64,000 bases of DNA from Fidelibacterota bacterium (lineage in GTDB: Bacteria > Fidelibacterota > UBA8477 > JABMPR01). Numbering within the stretch: position 1 is the first letter of the stretch; each line of letters starts with the position of its first letter. The stretch lies in the NCBI GenBank assembly GCA_016844945.1, contig JAERTJ010000007.1, positions 1 through 64,000 of the forward strand, in the 5' to 3' direction. Both the position numbers and the translations under genes were made by a program. A model generated the notes under the pieces. That model had not been told where the DNA came from and did no database searches. It saw only the letters and a program-made list of their open reading frames with translations. Of the stretch, positions 52,501 through 60,819 are shown piece by piece.

Positions 52501-52873
52501 TCTGGACAAAACCTCAGCACACATGACTCTGGTTGCTATTTCTGGTTCACCATACACACCTTTTGATATCAATTTGAACAGGGGTGGAGCTACCAACTCC
52601 GAGCGCATGCCCTGGTTTATCGAAACCAACCTGGCTGTGAGAAAAATGATGCGAGTAGCCAACGTCAATATGTCTCTGGGTCTGATTGTCAGGAATATTT
52701 TCAACCGGGAAAATATTATTGATATCTATGAGGAAACGGGGAGCCCAACAGATCCTGGTCGCACTGCAACACGCTCAATCGAGCAGGGAACCAGTTCATT
52801 GACCCTCTATGATAGACCTTATTATTATTCCGACCCCCGTCAGATCGATCTGACCTTGAAACTGAATTTTTAG
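49589..52873 (+). CDS. TonB-dependent receptor (module D)
   Basis: 1094 residues from the ATG at 49589, chosen because AGGGAG lies 6 bases upstream and a signal peptide (MRSIWLKFSLVLLSSTLAWSA) starts there; a GTG at 49565 is before that site. Carboxypeptidase-regulatory-like domain (GTISGRITDDRTGEPIIGAQV), plug (IHVRGGRSGEIGYTIDGMYI, GVFSAEYGDAMSQIVNM) and a barrel ending in QIDLTLKLNF, a proper terminal strand. One calcium-type loop (DMDGDGYPDWVE, about residue 428) is in a barrel loop, weaker than the module B array. It is followed after 5 bases by the exported partner and then PorV, completing the third triad. The ligand is unknown. Confidence 0.88.
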   Translation: MRSIWLKFSLVLLSSTLAWSATVGTISGRITDDRTGEPIIGAQVMISALGLGGSTDFEGEYYIQNVPVGVHVVQVWMIGYARVTINDVGVVMDQTTPVNVSLEEEIIEGQEVTVVAERPLVEKDVTVKKLVRTAEEIQNLPARNLTEMLTLQSGVIQIKSAEHGIPGFEDRGIEQIHVRGGRSGEIGYTIDGMYIENPIYGGIGKGTRLNTHSVQDLITQTGVFSAEYGDAMSQIVNMITAIGGDRYAGTFEWKGSNRGPLSSEQDRLRDYNSFAGSVSGPIWPGMNKVTFHISADYTNRAYRVLEFDDKIYEEGDPGNRQNQANKVHWLDRYAGWRAFGFDRTYDIFTKLHWKIDSYKQLNFTHWLVDSKFKTYGRWNQFYEENKNVNHKYSQRYHLEFRHQLNEKTYYTLSASRFTQEMEIDVEDGDMDGDGYPDWVEYKIGTEARGIHNGVDYKGECDIPYESEQTFGPGVYVPNDGPEPLVLESWGPGCLRTMITYYWRSPQHVGGASFDSTRENIIIEKGDRIVIHPYDKVYIKEIFLEEKFDDNGMIVSTSRYSNGNLINPLDSLEYSDKNGQTHWWHYGDPLNEYLAEGQYTPFAFMFYPDSTYERYSSPTGLSASEFAAMRDSLYYIQYYEYGSGGADRYRHYTKSVTDELKFDLTSRVNKHHQLRGGIDLKRHLITFDETQLPWLDPAYGETYGLPDSVERDGPLEEFVYGTGEKSPIEIGAYILDKIEYPWMTINMGVRFDIQNSLDSSWADPRVRTSGSVPTEWNVLWSPRLSISHVITDKATFTFGYGRYFQNLTYRNIYLNDENDLTTALPIVGNSHVQAQGVTAYEFGLNWEIVDFWKLGVVGWSKDYSDLGSTERVQAFPYSYSVVVNYDYGSARGLDLRLMKRGGSAWSTDIQYTLSRATANRADTWQGYRSSDTQESMPKKEVLMDYDRTHNMTITGGYQFNKKNSPRLFGRAILDKTSAHMTLVAISGSPYTPFDINLNRGGATNSERMPWFIETNLAVRKMMRVANVNMSLGLIVRNIFNRENIIDIYEETGSPTDPGRTATRSIEQGTSSLTLYDRPYYYSDPRQIDLTLKLNF

Positions 52874-52878
52874 GTGAT

Positions 52879-55800
52879 ATGATGAAAAAAATAATCACAT
52901 CAATACTATTGATACTGCTTATTCTTCCACTCTGGATCAATGCAGCAGAACCCAACCTTTACCCTGCACAATCTCTGGGGAAGACATCTGCAATTGATCC
53001 CGTGTTGAATAGAGCGCGTGGATATATGAGCAAGGGTGAACTACAGTTTGCCACTCATAACTATGGAAGCTTCATCGAATTTGATGATAAGAGCTCACCC
53101 TCTGGACTTTACAAAGGCTATCAATACATTTCTGATGTCTCATTTATCTTTGGAGTCCCCGGTAGAACCCCAGGTGGTGCGATGACACCCTGGTCGCTGA
53201 GACCCCCATATGTTGAGGCTCTGGAACATTATCGGACAGATACCCTGGTTTACTGGGGCTCAACTGTGTCTGAATCCTGGTTTGACCGGGTTCAGGATAA
53301 AAAGCAGGTTGACTGGGAATCAGTAGCCGATCACTATGGCAATCTCCATAGTGGAGATGTCATGGCAGGCGAGATTTACGGTGGTATTTATACTGATACA
53401 GGTGACCCTTACCCATTATTAGCTTCCAGCGATATTCCAGATAGTTGGCCCATGCGCATTAATGATGAAACAGGTCTTGAGGAACGTACCTGGCCAGGTG
53501 ATTGGGCTGTAGAAACTGAAGAAGGTCCAGCCAAGGGTCAGGAGATTTTTGGTCGCCACATTGGTGATCAGGACATCTATATGGAGTTTGATGATAGATT
53601 TGCTACCCGTGATGAAGATATGACCCAGGGTTATCCCACAGGGATGCATGTCACGGTGAATGCCCACTCCTATGGTCGTTCCTATGCCGAGGACATCGCA
53701 TTTTTTACGGTAAAGATTGTCAATCAATCTTACAAAGGTTTTCCAATGGATACCAATGGGGATGAAATACCAGATTCTGTGTGGGTTCCCATCACTCATG
53801 AAGATGGCTCGGTGACGGGACAATTCATGGGTCGTAACTTTGTAGGCACACCAGGTGAATTGGGTGATGGATCCAAGTATGGATATGACTATCGAGGTGC
53901 CTATGGTGGCTTCTATTTTGATGTCGATTCATACTCACGTACCGCCGATGGACGCTATACAGGACGGTCACATGATGACGATATGATGGCTTTTGATACG
54001 ACTTATGATATGGCCTATATCTGGGATTGGAATGATGATAGTAACGGTGCAGACAATCTGGCCTATTCAGCGCTGAAATTGTTGGATACACCTCTGGCGT
54101 CACGTGATCTGGACATCAATGGCGATGGAGATGTAGATATCCGAGAAGGTGATGCCCTCGGTTTGACTGACTGGCATTGGTTTGACTGGTATAAACGTCC
54201 AGGTGTTTTGAAAGATGAGGGTGGTGGCTCAAGCTGTTCAGATGGATATGCTGGAGCCGCAGGCTGCCCAGGTGCTGCGGATAAAGAGAATATTATGTTT
54301 GCACTCATGTCAGGGGATACCTCGTACGTGGGTCTGGCAAATCGGAATTATAAGGATTGGGAGTGGAGAGGATTATCCAGCTCAACACCCAACCCATTAA
54401 ACAATTCTTATGATGAATGGTACTTCCATCCAGATCTGGATGGAACCCAAAATCCTCATTTTGATTCACTCGAAGGCTTGTATGAAATAAGTAATGAGGA
54501 TGGGACACCGGGTTTGGATTGTGTCTTTATGATGTCAGCTGGTCCATTTGATCTGGACTCAGGTGATACCACATATTTTTCATTTTCCGTTATCATGGGT
54601 GATCCACCATCAGATACAAAAACCTTTGAGACACCTCCGGACTTGGTAGCCAATGCTAAAATGGCTCAAATCATGTATGATCTCCAATACCAGGGATTTT
54701 CTCCTCCTGATGCGCCTACTGTCTCAGCAGTAGCTGATGATGGAAGAGTAACACTATACTGGGATTCAAAAGCTGAATCCAGCCTTGATGTGGTTACCGG
54801 TTATAGTGACTTCGAAGGATACAAAATTTATCGTTCTACTGATGGAGGCCAAACCTGGGGAAATCCCCACACCGATGTCATTTATAATAATGATGGACAG
54901 GCAGTGGGCTGGGAGCCAATCGCGCAATTTGATCTGACTCAAGAAGAAGATGAAGATCGATACAATGGCCGCTCAATCGGTGGTCCGGATCCTATGGCTC
55001 CTTGGTTCAATCTAGGTGAAAATACTGGTCTGGAACATCGCTATATTGATACAGATGTCATCAATGGAGTAACCTATTCATACTCTGTTGTTGCGTATGA
55101 TATTGGCATTGAGGAGCCCTATACAGTTTCATGGGATTTGGTTAGAGAAGATTCCATGCTCTATGAACCGGATACAGTAGTTTCGTTAAATAACCCGGAT
55201 CAGTGGGCTGCCCTGGAATCCTTAGAGAACTTCAAGGGCAATAGTCCATTGCTACCACAGTTTGTAACGGTTACCCCGGACGCTCGACCTTCAAATGCAC
55301 CTGATGTGTGGGGTCTGGAAGCAGCCATGTGGACTGTAGGAACAGGAGAAATGGAAGTTATTCCTACGAATCCTGATGAAGTGGAAACAAATCTTAACAC
55401 CTATTTCATATCGATAGATGCGGATCCTCAATGCTACACAAGCAACTGTAACAATCCGTACTATTATTTAAACCCAACCTACACAGTGGTAGATAGTGCC
55501 ACAGGTGATACCGTCCTCACAGGTCTTGATGTTGGAACCTCCACCATGTTTTCAGATGTCTGGGGTGGATTTCAATTTTATCTGGAAAACCAACCGCTGG
55601 CGACTGTTGATACCATATACTGGCAAAATAAGGGAAGCGAGGAAGCACCACAGTACAGAATTAGTATGGGTTCCTCGTCACCACCTAACCCTGCTGATTA
55701 TGAAATTCACTGGGATTGGGAAAACCCAAATGATGATATGATCGTTAATTTTCCAAATCAACCACCGAAAGTGCTTCCTTTCAGAGTCCATAACACCAGA

Positions 55801-56499
55801 TTTGGTGAAGACTCTAATGGAAATAATATCCTGGATGATGGGGAAGATCTAAACAATAATGGTATACTGGATCCATACCGAGAAGCTCGTCTCGCTATCG
55901 CAGGAAATGGTATTCCTGAGACATCACCAGATCCCAACTACCCTAACTTCCTTTCCTTTGAGCGTATAAGCTTCCTGGAAACGGAGGTGCTTGGGTATGA
56001 TTCCGTAACGGCGTTCGGAAACTTCACTTGGTTCCTGGATTTTGTTTGGGATACGACCCGTACTTTTTCAGGTGCATCGACGATTAGACATGCTGAAACA
56101 GGGGATGTTACACATCTGACCGTGGATAAACCCTATGAAGGGGGAGACATGTTCACTTTCCGTGCAAGGACGGTTTCAGACATGAAGGAAGTGGAAGAAT
56201 ATCACCTCAGTCAGGTCAGGGTTGTACCAAATCCTTATATTGTCACTGCGAACTGGGAAACCGATATCAATCACAAGAGTATTCACTTTACTCACTTGCC
56301 TGACGAATGTGTGATAAAAATATTCACGCTGACAGGCGAATTGGTTTATACCATTCTCCATGATGATATCTTTAGTGGTCAGGAAGAATGGAACCTCAGG
56401 ACGATGAATCGTCAGGAGGTGGCACCAGGGCTCTATGTCTATGTTGTTGAAACCCCTAATTTCGAAAAACACGTCGGCAAATTTGCCGTCATTAGATAG
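52879..56499 (+). CDS. Exported partner protein with V-x-PNPY type sorting domain (module D)
   Basis: 1206 residues; the second ATG at 52882 fits the AGGTGA site better and may be the true start. Signal peptide IITSILLILLILPLWINAA. N-terminal region (about 45-110) aligns loosely with the second genes of modules A and B. Calcium-type loops occur at about 411 (DINGDGDVDIREGDALGL) and 977-1003 (DSNGNNILDDGE, DLNNNGILDPYR). A fibronectin-like domain sits near 620-700 (PPDAPTVSAVADDGRVTLYWD). The last 97 residues start VRVVPNPYIVTANWE, include IKIFTLTGELVYTI and VAPGLYVYVVETP, and end VGKFAVIR, close to the module B protein. Four Cys in two pairs (SSCSDGYAGAAGC; CYTSNCNNP) may form disulfides. Role as in the other triads: surface partner of the receptor, inferred. 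Confidence 0.76.
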   Translation: MMKKIITSILLILLILPLWINAAEPNLYPAQSLGKTSAIDPVLNRARGYMSKGELQFATHNYGSFIEFDDKSSPSGLYKGYQYISDVSFIFGVPGRTPGGAMTPWSLRPPYVEALEHYRTDTLVYWGSTVSESWFDRVQDKKQVDWESVADHYGNLHSGDVMAGEIYGGIYTDTGDPYPLLASSDIPDSWPMRINDETGLEERTWPGDWAVETEEGPAKGQEIFGRHIGDQDIYMEFDDRFATRDEDMTQGYPTGMHVTVNAHSYGRSYAEDIAFFTVKIVNQSYKGFPMDTNGDEIPDSVWVPITHEDGSVTGQFMGRNFVGTPGELGDGSKYGYDYRGAYGGFYFDVDSYSRTADGRYTGRSHDDDMMAFDTTYDMAYIWDWNDDSNGADNLAYSALKLLDTPLASRDLDINGDGDVDIREGDALGLTDWHWFDWYKRPGVLKDEGGGSSCSDGYAGAAGCPGAADKENIMFALMSGDTSYVGLANRNYKDWEWRGLSSSTPNPLNNSYDEWYFHPDLDGTQNPHFDSLEGLYEISNEDGTPGLDCVFMMSAGPFDLDSGDTTYFSFSVIMGDPPSDTKTFETPPDLVANAKMAQIMYDLQYQGFSPPDAPTVSAVADDGRVTLYWDSKAESSLDVVTGYSDFEGYKIYRSTDGGQTWGNPHTDVIYNNDGQAVGWEPIAQFDLTQEEDEDRYNGRSIGGPDPMAPWFNLGENTGLEHRYIDTDVINGVTYSYSVVAYDIGIEEPYTVSWDLVREDSMLYEPDTVVSLNNPDQWAALESLENFKGNSPLLPQFVTVTPDARPSNAPDVWGLEAAMWTVGTGEMEVIPTNPDEVETNLNTYFISIDADPQCYTSNCNNPYYYLNPTYTVVDSATGDTVLTGLDVGTSTMFSDVWGGFQFYLENQPLATVDTIYWQNKGSEEAPQYRISMGSSSPPNPADYEIHWDWENPNDDMIVNFPNQPPKVLPFRVHNTRFGEDSNGNNILDDGEDLNNNGILDPYREARLAIAGNGIPETSPDPNYPNFLSFERISFLETEVLGYDSVTAFGNFTWFLDFVWDTTRTFSGASTIRHAETGDVTHLTVDKPYEGGDMFTFRARTVSDMKEVEEYHLSQVRVVPNPYIVTANWETDINHKSIHFTHLPDECVIKIFTLTGELVYTILHDDIFSGQEEWNLRTMNRQEVAPGLYVYVVETPNFEKHVGKFAVIR

Positions 56500-56508
56500 G
56501 GGGTTGCC

Positions 56509-57810
56509 ATGATGAATCAAATCACATCAAGCACTCCTGTCAGAATTTTCAATATGAGTAAAAATGTAATTAGAGCCTGTATGCTCATTGTTTTAATTCC
56601 TGGACTTGTATTCGCACAGGATACCAAGCAGGATTCTATCAATACAGTTTATCCTGGGGATGATTTCTCCAAGGTTGCGACGTCTATTGGTCAATTCCTG
56701 AAATTGGAATATGGTGCCGCTGGAGCGGCTCTGGGAGGTGCCTACACAGCCTTGGCATCAGGTCCCGCAGCCATGGCTTGGAACCCCGCTGGTATTACGT
56801 CCAGCACGGGTCCTGAATTATACATGAGCAATAATAAGCTCTACGCAGATATCTCGAACAGCTATCTCGGCTTTACCATCCCCATTGGCGGCGGTAACAC
56901 CTTTGGTGTCGTCGCACAATACATGAACTCAGGAGATATGGAAGTCACCACTCTGGAATACCCCGATGGAACTGGTGAGCAATTTCAGGCGACTGGTCTA
57001 GCTCTGGGGATTTCATTTGCCCGCCAATTAACGGACCGTCTCTCTGTAGGTGTCTCTTCCAAGATGGTACGCGAGACAATTTATCGTGAATCAGCAAGCA
57101 CTTTTGCCTTTGATATCGGGTCAAATTTTGACCTTGGGATCTATGGATTGATCCTGGGTATGTCTATTCAGAATTTTGGTGTAGGAAGTCGATTTGATGG
57201 ACCAGACCTCAATCAAAACCTCGATGTGAGCGATGATCTTCAGACGAATCCCGTAGTAACAACACGTCTCCTCACCGAAGAGTGGCCACTACCGTTGGTA
57301 TTTAGAGCCGGACTCCGTATGGATGTCCTTGGCGGAAAAAGCCCCTGGCTGCCAACACCCATACATCGTCTAAGTTTCCTCATCGATGCAAATGATCCAT
57401 TCGACTCTGTTCTCAGGGGAGCCCTTGGATTTGAGTATAGCTGGGATGACCTGCTTTTTGTACGCGGAGGCTACAAACTAAAATACGAGTGGCCCGTGAA
57501 GTATGACATATACACAATGCAGTACAACGGTAGTTACGATGTTGGCGAAATATTTATTGATTATAATGACAATGATGTACGCGATGCAGATGAGCCGTAT
57601 GAAGATGGTTTAGCTGTCAAAACAGATGAATACTCCTCCACGAGTTGGGATAGTTACTATGGTGCAGACAAGTATTCGCTGCGCCGGTTTTCAATCGGAG
57701 CCGGTTTGAAATACAATATGTATGGAACTAAAATGTTATTTGACTATTCATACTCAAATTACGGTATTTTAGGCATGGTACAACAAGTCTCAATTGGCTT
57801 TGGATTTTAG
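56509..57810 (+). CDS. PorV/PorQ-family outer-membrane barrel (module D)
   Basis: 433 residues, longer than the other two PorV-like proteins. A GGGGG-containing site precedes the first ATG; an internal ATG at 56554 would start closer to the signal peptide (VIRACMLIVLIPGLVFA). Family hallmarks: LKLEYGAAGAALGGAYTALA, SGPAAMAWNPAGITS (about residue 83) and an ending QQVSIGFGF. The extra length is an acidic insert near residues 345-385 that holds a calcium-type loop (DYNDNDVRDADEPYEDG), absent in modules A and B. Family knowledge: PorV shuttles or anchors T9SS cargo at the outer membrane. Here the adjacent exported protein also carries calcium-type loops. Confidence 0.85.
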   Translation: MMNQITSSTPVRIFNMSKNVIRACMLIVLIPGLVFAQDTKQDSINTVYPGDDFSKVATSIGQFLKLEYGAAGAALGGAYTALASGPAAMAWNPAGITSSTGPELYMSNNKLYADISNSYLGFTIPIGGGNTFGVVAQYMNSGDMEVTTLEYPDGTGEQFQATGLALGISFARQLTDRLSVGVSSKMVRETIYRESASTFAFDIGSNFDLGIYGLILGMSIQNFGVGSRFDGPDLNQNLDVSDDLQTNPVVTTRLLTEEWPLPLVFRAGLRMDVLGGKSPWLPTPIHRLSFLIDANDPFDSVLRGALGFEYSWDDLLFVRGGYKLKYEWPVKYDIYTMQYNGSYDVGEIFIDYNDNDVRDADEPYEDGLAVKTDEYSSTSWDSYYGADKYSLRRFSIGAGLKYNMYGTKMLFDYSYSNYGILGMVQQVSIGFGF

Positions 57811-57872
57811 GTTTTTGAATCGAATAGTTTTGGATAGAAATATCGATATTAATAGGAATAAGGATAATCAAG

Positions 57873-60737
57873 ATGAAAATGGTAATTAGAGTTCTTTTGG
57901 TAGCACTCGTAGCCTGGTCCGCCTTTGGTGGTGCCGTACAGGGGCTTCAACAGACAACAAATCAAATTATGGTTCGTGGTTTAAACACAACAGCCAATAA
58001 CGAGGCTCTGATTACAGATCCTGGTTCACTCAGAGATCTACGCAACGGGAGTTATTCTCTGGCATGTCAGACTGAAGATGGTACTTATCTCGAGAACATG
58101 CTGAATTATATCTATTCACCCGTAATAAGTGTTCCAACTGGTAACACAGTGGCTTTTGATTTTTTCATTAGAGGCTTCTTTGCTGACCCAAATGAATTCC
58201 CTGACGTTGATTACTGGGGTTGCGAGGTTTCTCCTAATGCTGGAACAACCTGGTATCCAATTTCAAACCCATACGGATCCGCTACAGGTAATAATTATGT
58301 TTATTCTGATGCCCCTCAGGAATGGAGCGCTTTTATCGGTTCTTATACTGGCATTGATGGCCTTCTCAATGACTATGCCGGTCAGGATATTCAATTCCGG
58401 TGGTATTTTGAAACTGATGCTGATGCCCCAATTGGTGAGGGCATCTTCATCGATGATGTAAGTTTAACCGTGGATGGCTCAACGGCCTTTTTTGCAGATT
58501 TTGAAGATGGTGATATCACAGGATGGGTTTCTGTAGATGGAACTGCCGAACCTCCGCATTGGCATCAGTCAACTGTGGGTGCCTATGCTGGACAATCATG
58601 GTCCATGAACGATCCAGCGCTTGGTTCTGCTGGTGGATATCTTGATCATTGGTATCAGGTGCTTGACTCACCTCCAGTTGCCATGCCAACGGATCAGGTC
58701 AATACAATCACCTTTCAGCAAAATAGAAATGTTGAAGGTCCAGCCGGAGCATCAGATCCCTACGATGGTTGGGATGGAATGAATGTTCGCATCTCTTCTG
58801 ATGGCGGGAATACCTGGGAAGTTTTAACTGATGTTACACCAGCCTATAACTGTAATTCTATGTACAGCTTTGGCTCAGAATTTAACGAAGGTGCTGGAAT
58901 TCCTGGATGGGGTGGTTCATCAGGTGGCTGGGAAGCTGTGACAATAACCGTTCCTGCCAGTTATCAAAATCTGGAAGTAATTGTACGTTTCGCTTTTGCT
59001 TCTGATCCTTCATATAACACAGGTGATGATGCATCCATGTTTGGTTGGAGAATAGATGATATTGACATTGCTGGCGTTGTTACCAATGACGGTGAAACTA
59101 ATGCTGGCTGGACTGCCGCATCAAATATCCCAATCGTTGGGGATCTATGGCATCTCGCATTTACCGGTTCCCTTCCCGTTCCCGCTGCAGTGACCGCTGA
59201 AGCAGGCGATGGTGAAGTGAATGTCAGTTGGGCACCACCTATTTCTGGTGATGCCACTGAAATCGCTCAGGATAACCCTGCTGCCTGGAGGTATTTCCTC
59301 AATGATGCGCCTCCCTATGGCGTTGTATTTGATGTAACTGAAGACAATAGCTATCTGGGTGCAGCAAAATTTTTCATGCTCTCATTGGCTGGTACATTTT
59401 CAGGAACCCTTGATGCATATGTTTACTCAGTTGGCGCAGACAATCTTCCCGAAGATTTACTGTATACGCAAGAGGGTGTGGCTGTTGCCGATTACCCATC
59501 AGCTACAACTGTTGATTTGAGTGGTACAGGCTTATCCTTCATCACAGGTGAGAAATTTGCTCTTTGTGTTGGAAACTTTAGTGCAGGCGCAGGTGGCGAT
59601 CAGGGTATTCTCGCTGATTCAATTTCTGTAGAAAATCCAGCATCAGGCAATTCTGTTGTCTGGAGTGGAACTGACTGGGTTGAGATTACCGAAGCTTATA
59701 CGGGTATTGCTAACCTGGCAATCCGCGCTGAAATCATTATTCCGGATCCTGAGTTTGCACCTGAATCCTACAATGTTTATCGTCGCCTCTCATCAGAGGC
59801 ATATGGTGACCCATTAGCCGCAAGTGTTGATGCTGTCAGCTATCTAGATACTGAAGCTGCTAATGGTGAAACCTATTATTATGCTGTCTCTGCCAATTAC
59901 CTGGATGGCGAAAGCTCACTTTCCATTGAAGCTATGGCAGAGCCAGAATCACAAACAGTTGTTGAAATTGGCTACGATGATGGGACCGCAGAATTTGGTT
60001 TCAATATCAATGCTGGTAACTATCAGACAGTTAAATTTACACCAAACGGTTATCCAACACTGCTGAAACGTGTCAAGCTCTATGTAAATGATACTGAAAG
60101 CAGCCCCTTTATCGCCTATGTCTGGGATGATAATGGTCCTGGTGGAACTCCATTGACAGAGCATGGTCGTTATGGTTGGAGTTTTCCACAAAATGGCTGG
60201 AATGTCCTGGATCTCACTGGAGATTCAATCTGGATTACCGGTGGATCTTTCTACTTTGGAATAAAGGAACTGGCTGGCTCACCTTCAATGGGTGCTGATA
60301 CTGATGGTGGATATTCAGGAAACTCCTACTATGGTCTGACTGAGGATGATGGAAGTATCACCTGGGATAACATGTCAAGTCTGGGTCTTGAGTATAACCT
60401 TATGTACCGTGTCGATGTGGATACTGCATTTGTTCTGGTTGGAATTGATCAGTTTGCTTCAGATACACGTCCTACATCCTATGCACTGGAACAGAACTAT
60501 CCCAACCCCTTCAACCCCAGTACTGAAATCACATATACTCTACCAGAGTCCGGAAACGTTGAGTTGAAAGTTTATGATCTCAGTGGTCGCGAAGTTGATG
60601 TCCTGGTTCAGGAGCATCAATCTGCAGGTTCATATCGATTGACTCTGGATGGATCGCACATGAGTTCAGGCATATATATTTATAGTTTGAATGCCGGCAG
60701 TGTACATCTTACCAGAAAGATGATATTGCTGAAGTAA
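57873..60737 (+). CDS. Secreted multidomain protein with NYPNPFNP-type sorting domain
   Basis: 954 residues, signal peptide VIRVLLVALVAWSAFGGAV. Two jelly-roll, MAM or choice-of-anchor-J-like domains in the first 430 residues (FFIRGFFADPNEFPDVDYWG; DFEDGDITGWVSVDG with ISSDGGNTWEVLTDV and DDASMFGWRIDDIDIAG), as found next to immune-inhibitor-A peptidases, but no peptidase motif is present. A fibronectin III domain follows (AAVTAEAGDGEVNVSWAPP, about 446, resumed near 630 after a beta-rich insert), then a beta domain (about 690-860) and the sorting domain (ALEQNYPNPFNPSTEITYTL ... TRKMILLK). It is 62 bases after the PorV-like gene. No ribosome-binding site better than GGATAATCAAG is visible. 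Likely a surface adhesion or binding protein. Confidence 0.78.
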   Translation: MKMVIRVLLVALVAWSAFGGAVQGLQQTTNQIMVRGLNTTANNEALITDPGSLRDLRNGSYSLACQTEDGTYLENMLNYIYSPVISVPTGNTVAFDFFIRGFFADPNEFPDVDYWGCEVSPNAGTTWYPISNPYGSATGNNYVYSDAPQEWSAFIGSYTGIDGLLNDYAGQDIQFRWYFETDADAPIGEGIFIDDVSLTVDGSTAFFADFEDGDITGWVSVDGTAEPPHWHQSTVGAYAGQSWSMNDPALGSAGGYLDHWYQVLDSPPVAMPTDQVNTITFQQNRNVEGPAGASDPYDGWDGMNVRISSDGGNTWEVLTDVTPAYNCNSMYSFGSEFNEGAGIPGWGGSSGGWEAVTITVPASYQNLEVIVRFAFASDPSYNTGDDASMFGWRIDDIDIAGVVTNDGETNAGWTAASNIPIVGDLWHLAFTGSLPVPAAVTAEAGDGEVNVSWAPPISGDATEIAQDNPAAWRYFLNDAPPYGVVFDVTEDNSYLGAAKFFMLSLAGTFSGTLDAYVYSVGADNLPEDLLYTQEGVAVADYPSATTVDLSGTGLSFITGEKFALCVGNFSAGAGGDQGILADSISVENPASGNSVVWSGTDWVEITEAYTGIANLAIRAEIIIPDPEFAPESYNVYRRLSSEAYGDPLAASVDAVSYLDTEAANGETYYYAVSANYLDGESSLSIEAMAEPESQTVVEIGYDDGTAEFGFNINAGNYQTVKFTPNGYPTLLKRVKLYVNDTESSPFIAYVWDDNGPGGTPLTEHGRYGWSFPQNGWNVLDLTGDSIWITGGSFYFGIKELAGSPSMGADTDGGYSGNSYYGLTEDDGSITWDNMSSLGLEYNLMYRVDVDTAFVLVGIDQFASDTRPTSYALEQNYPNPFNPSTEITYTLPESGNVELKVYDLSGREVDVLVQEHQSAGSYRLTLDGSHMSSGIYIYSLNAGSVHLTRKMILLK

Positions 60738-60759
60738 ACTCGTAAATCTGATACCTGAG

Positions 60760-60792
60760 CGAGCTGGAGACTATCCTATGGTTTCCAGCTCG
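60760..60792 (+). terminator. Hairpin between the multidomain protein and the subtilase
   Basis: CGAGCTGGA (60760-60768) pairs perfectly with TCCAGCTCG (60784-60792). It is followed by TTTGGTCTAAGGGGG, a weak T-tract, so it may be a partial terminator that sets lower expression of the subtilase. Confidence 0.6.
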
Positions 60793-60819
60793 TTTGGTCT
60801 AAGGGGGATAAGGAAAAGC

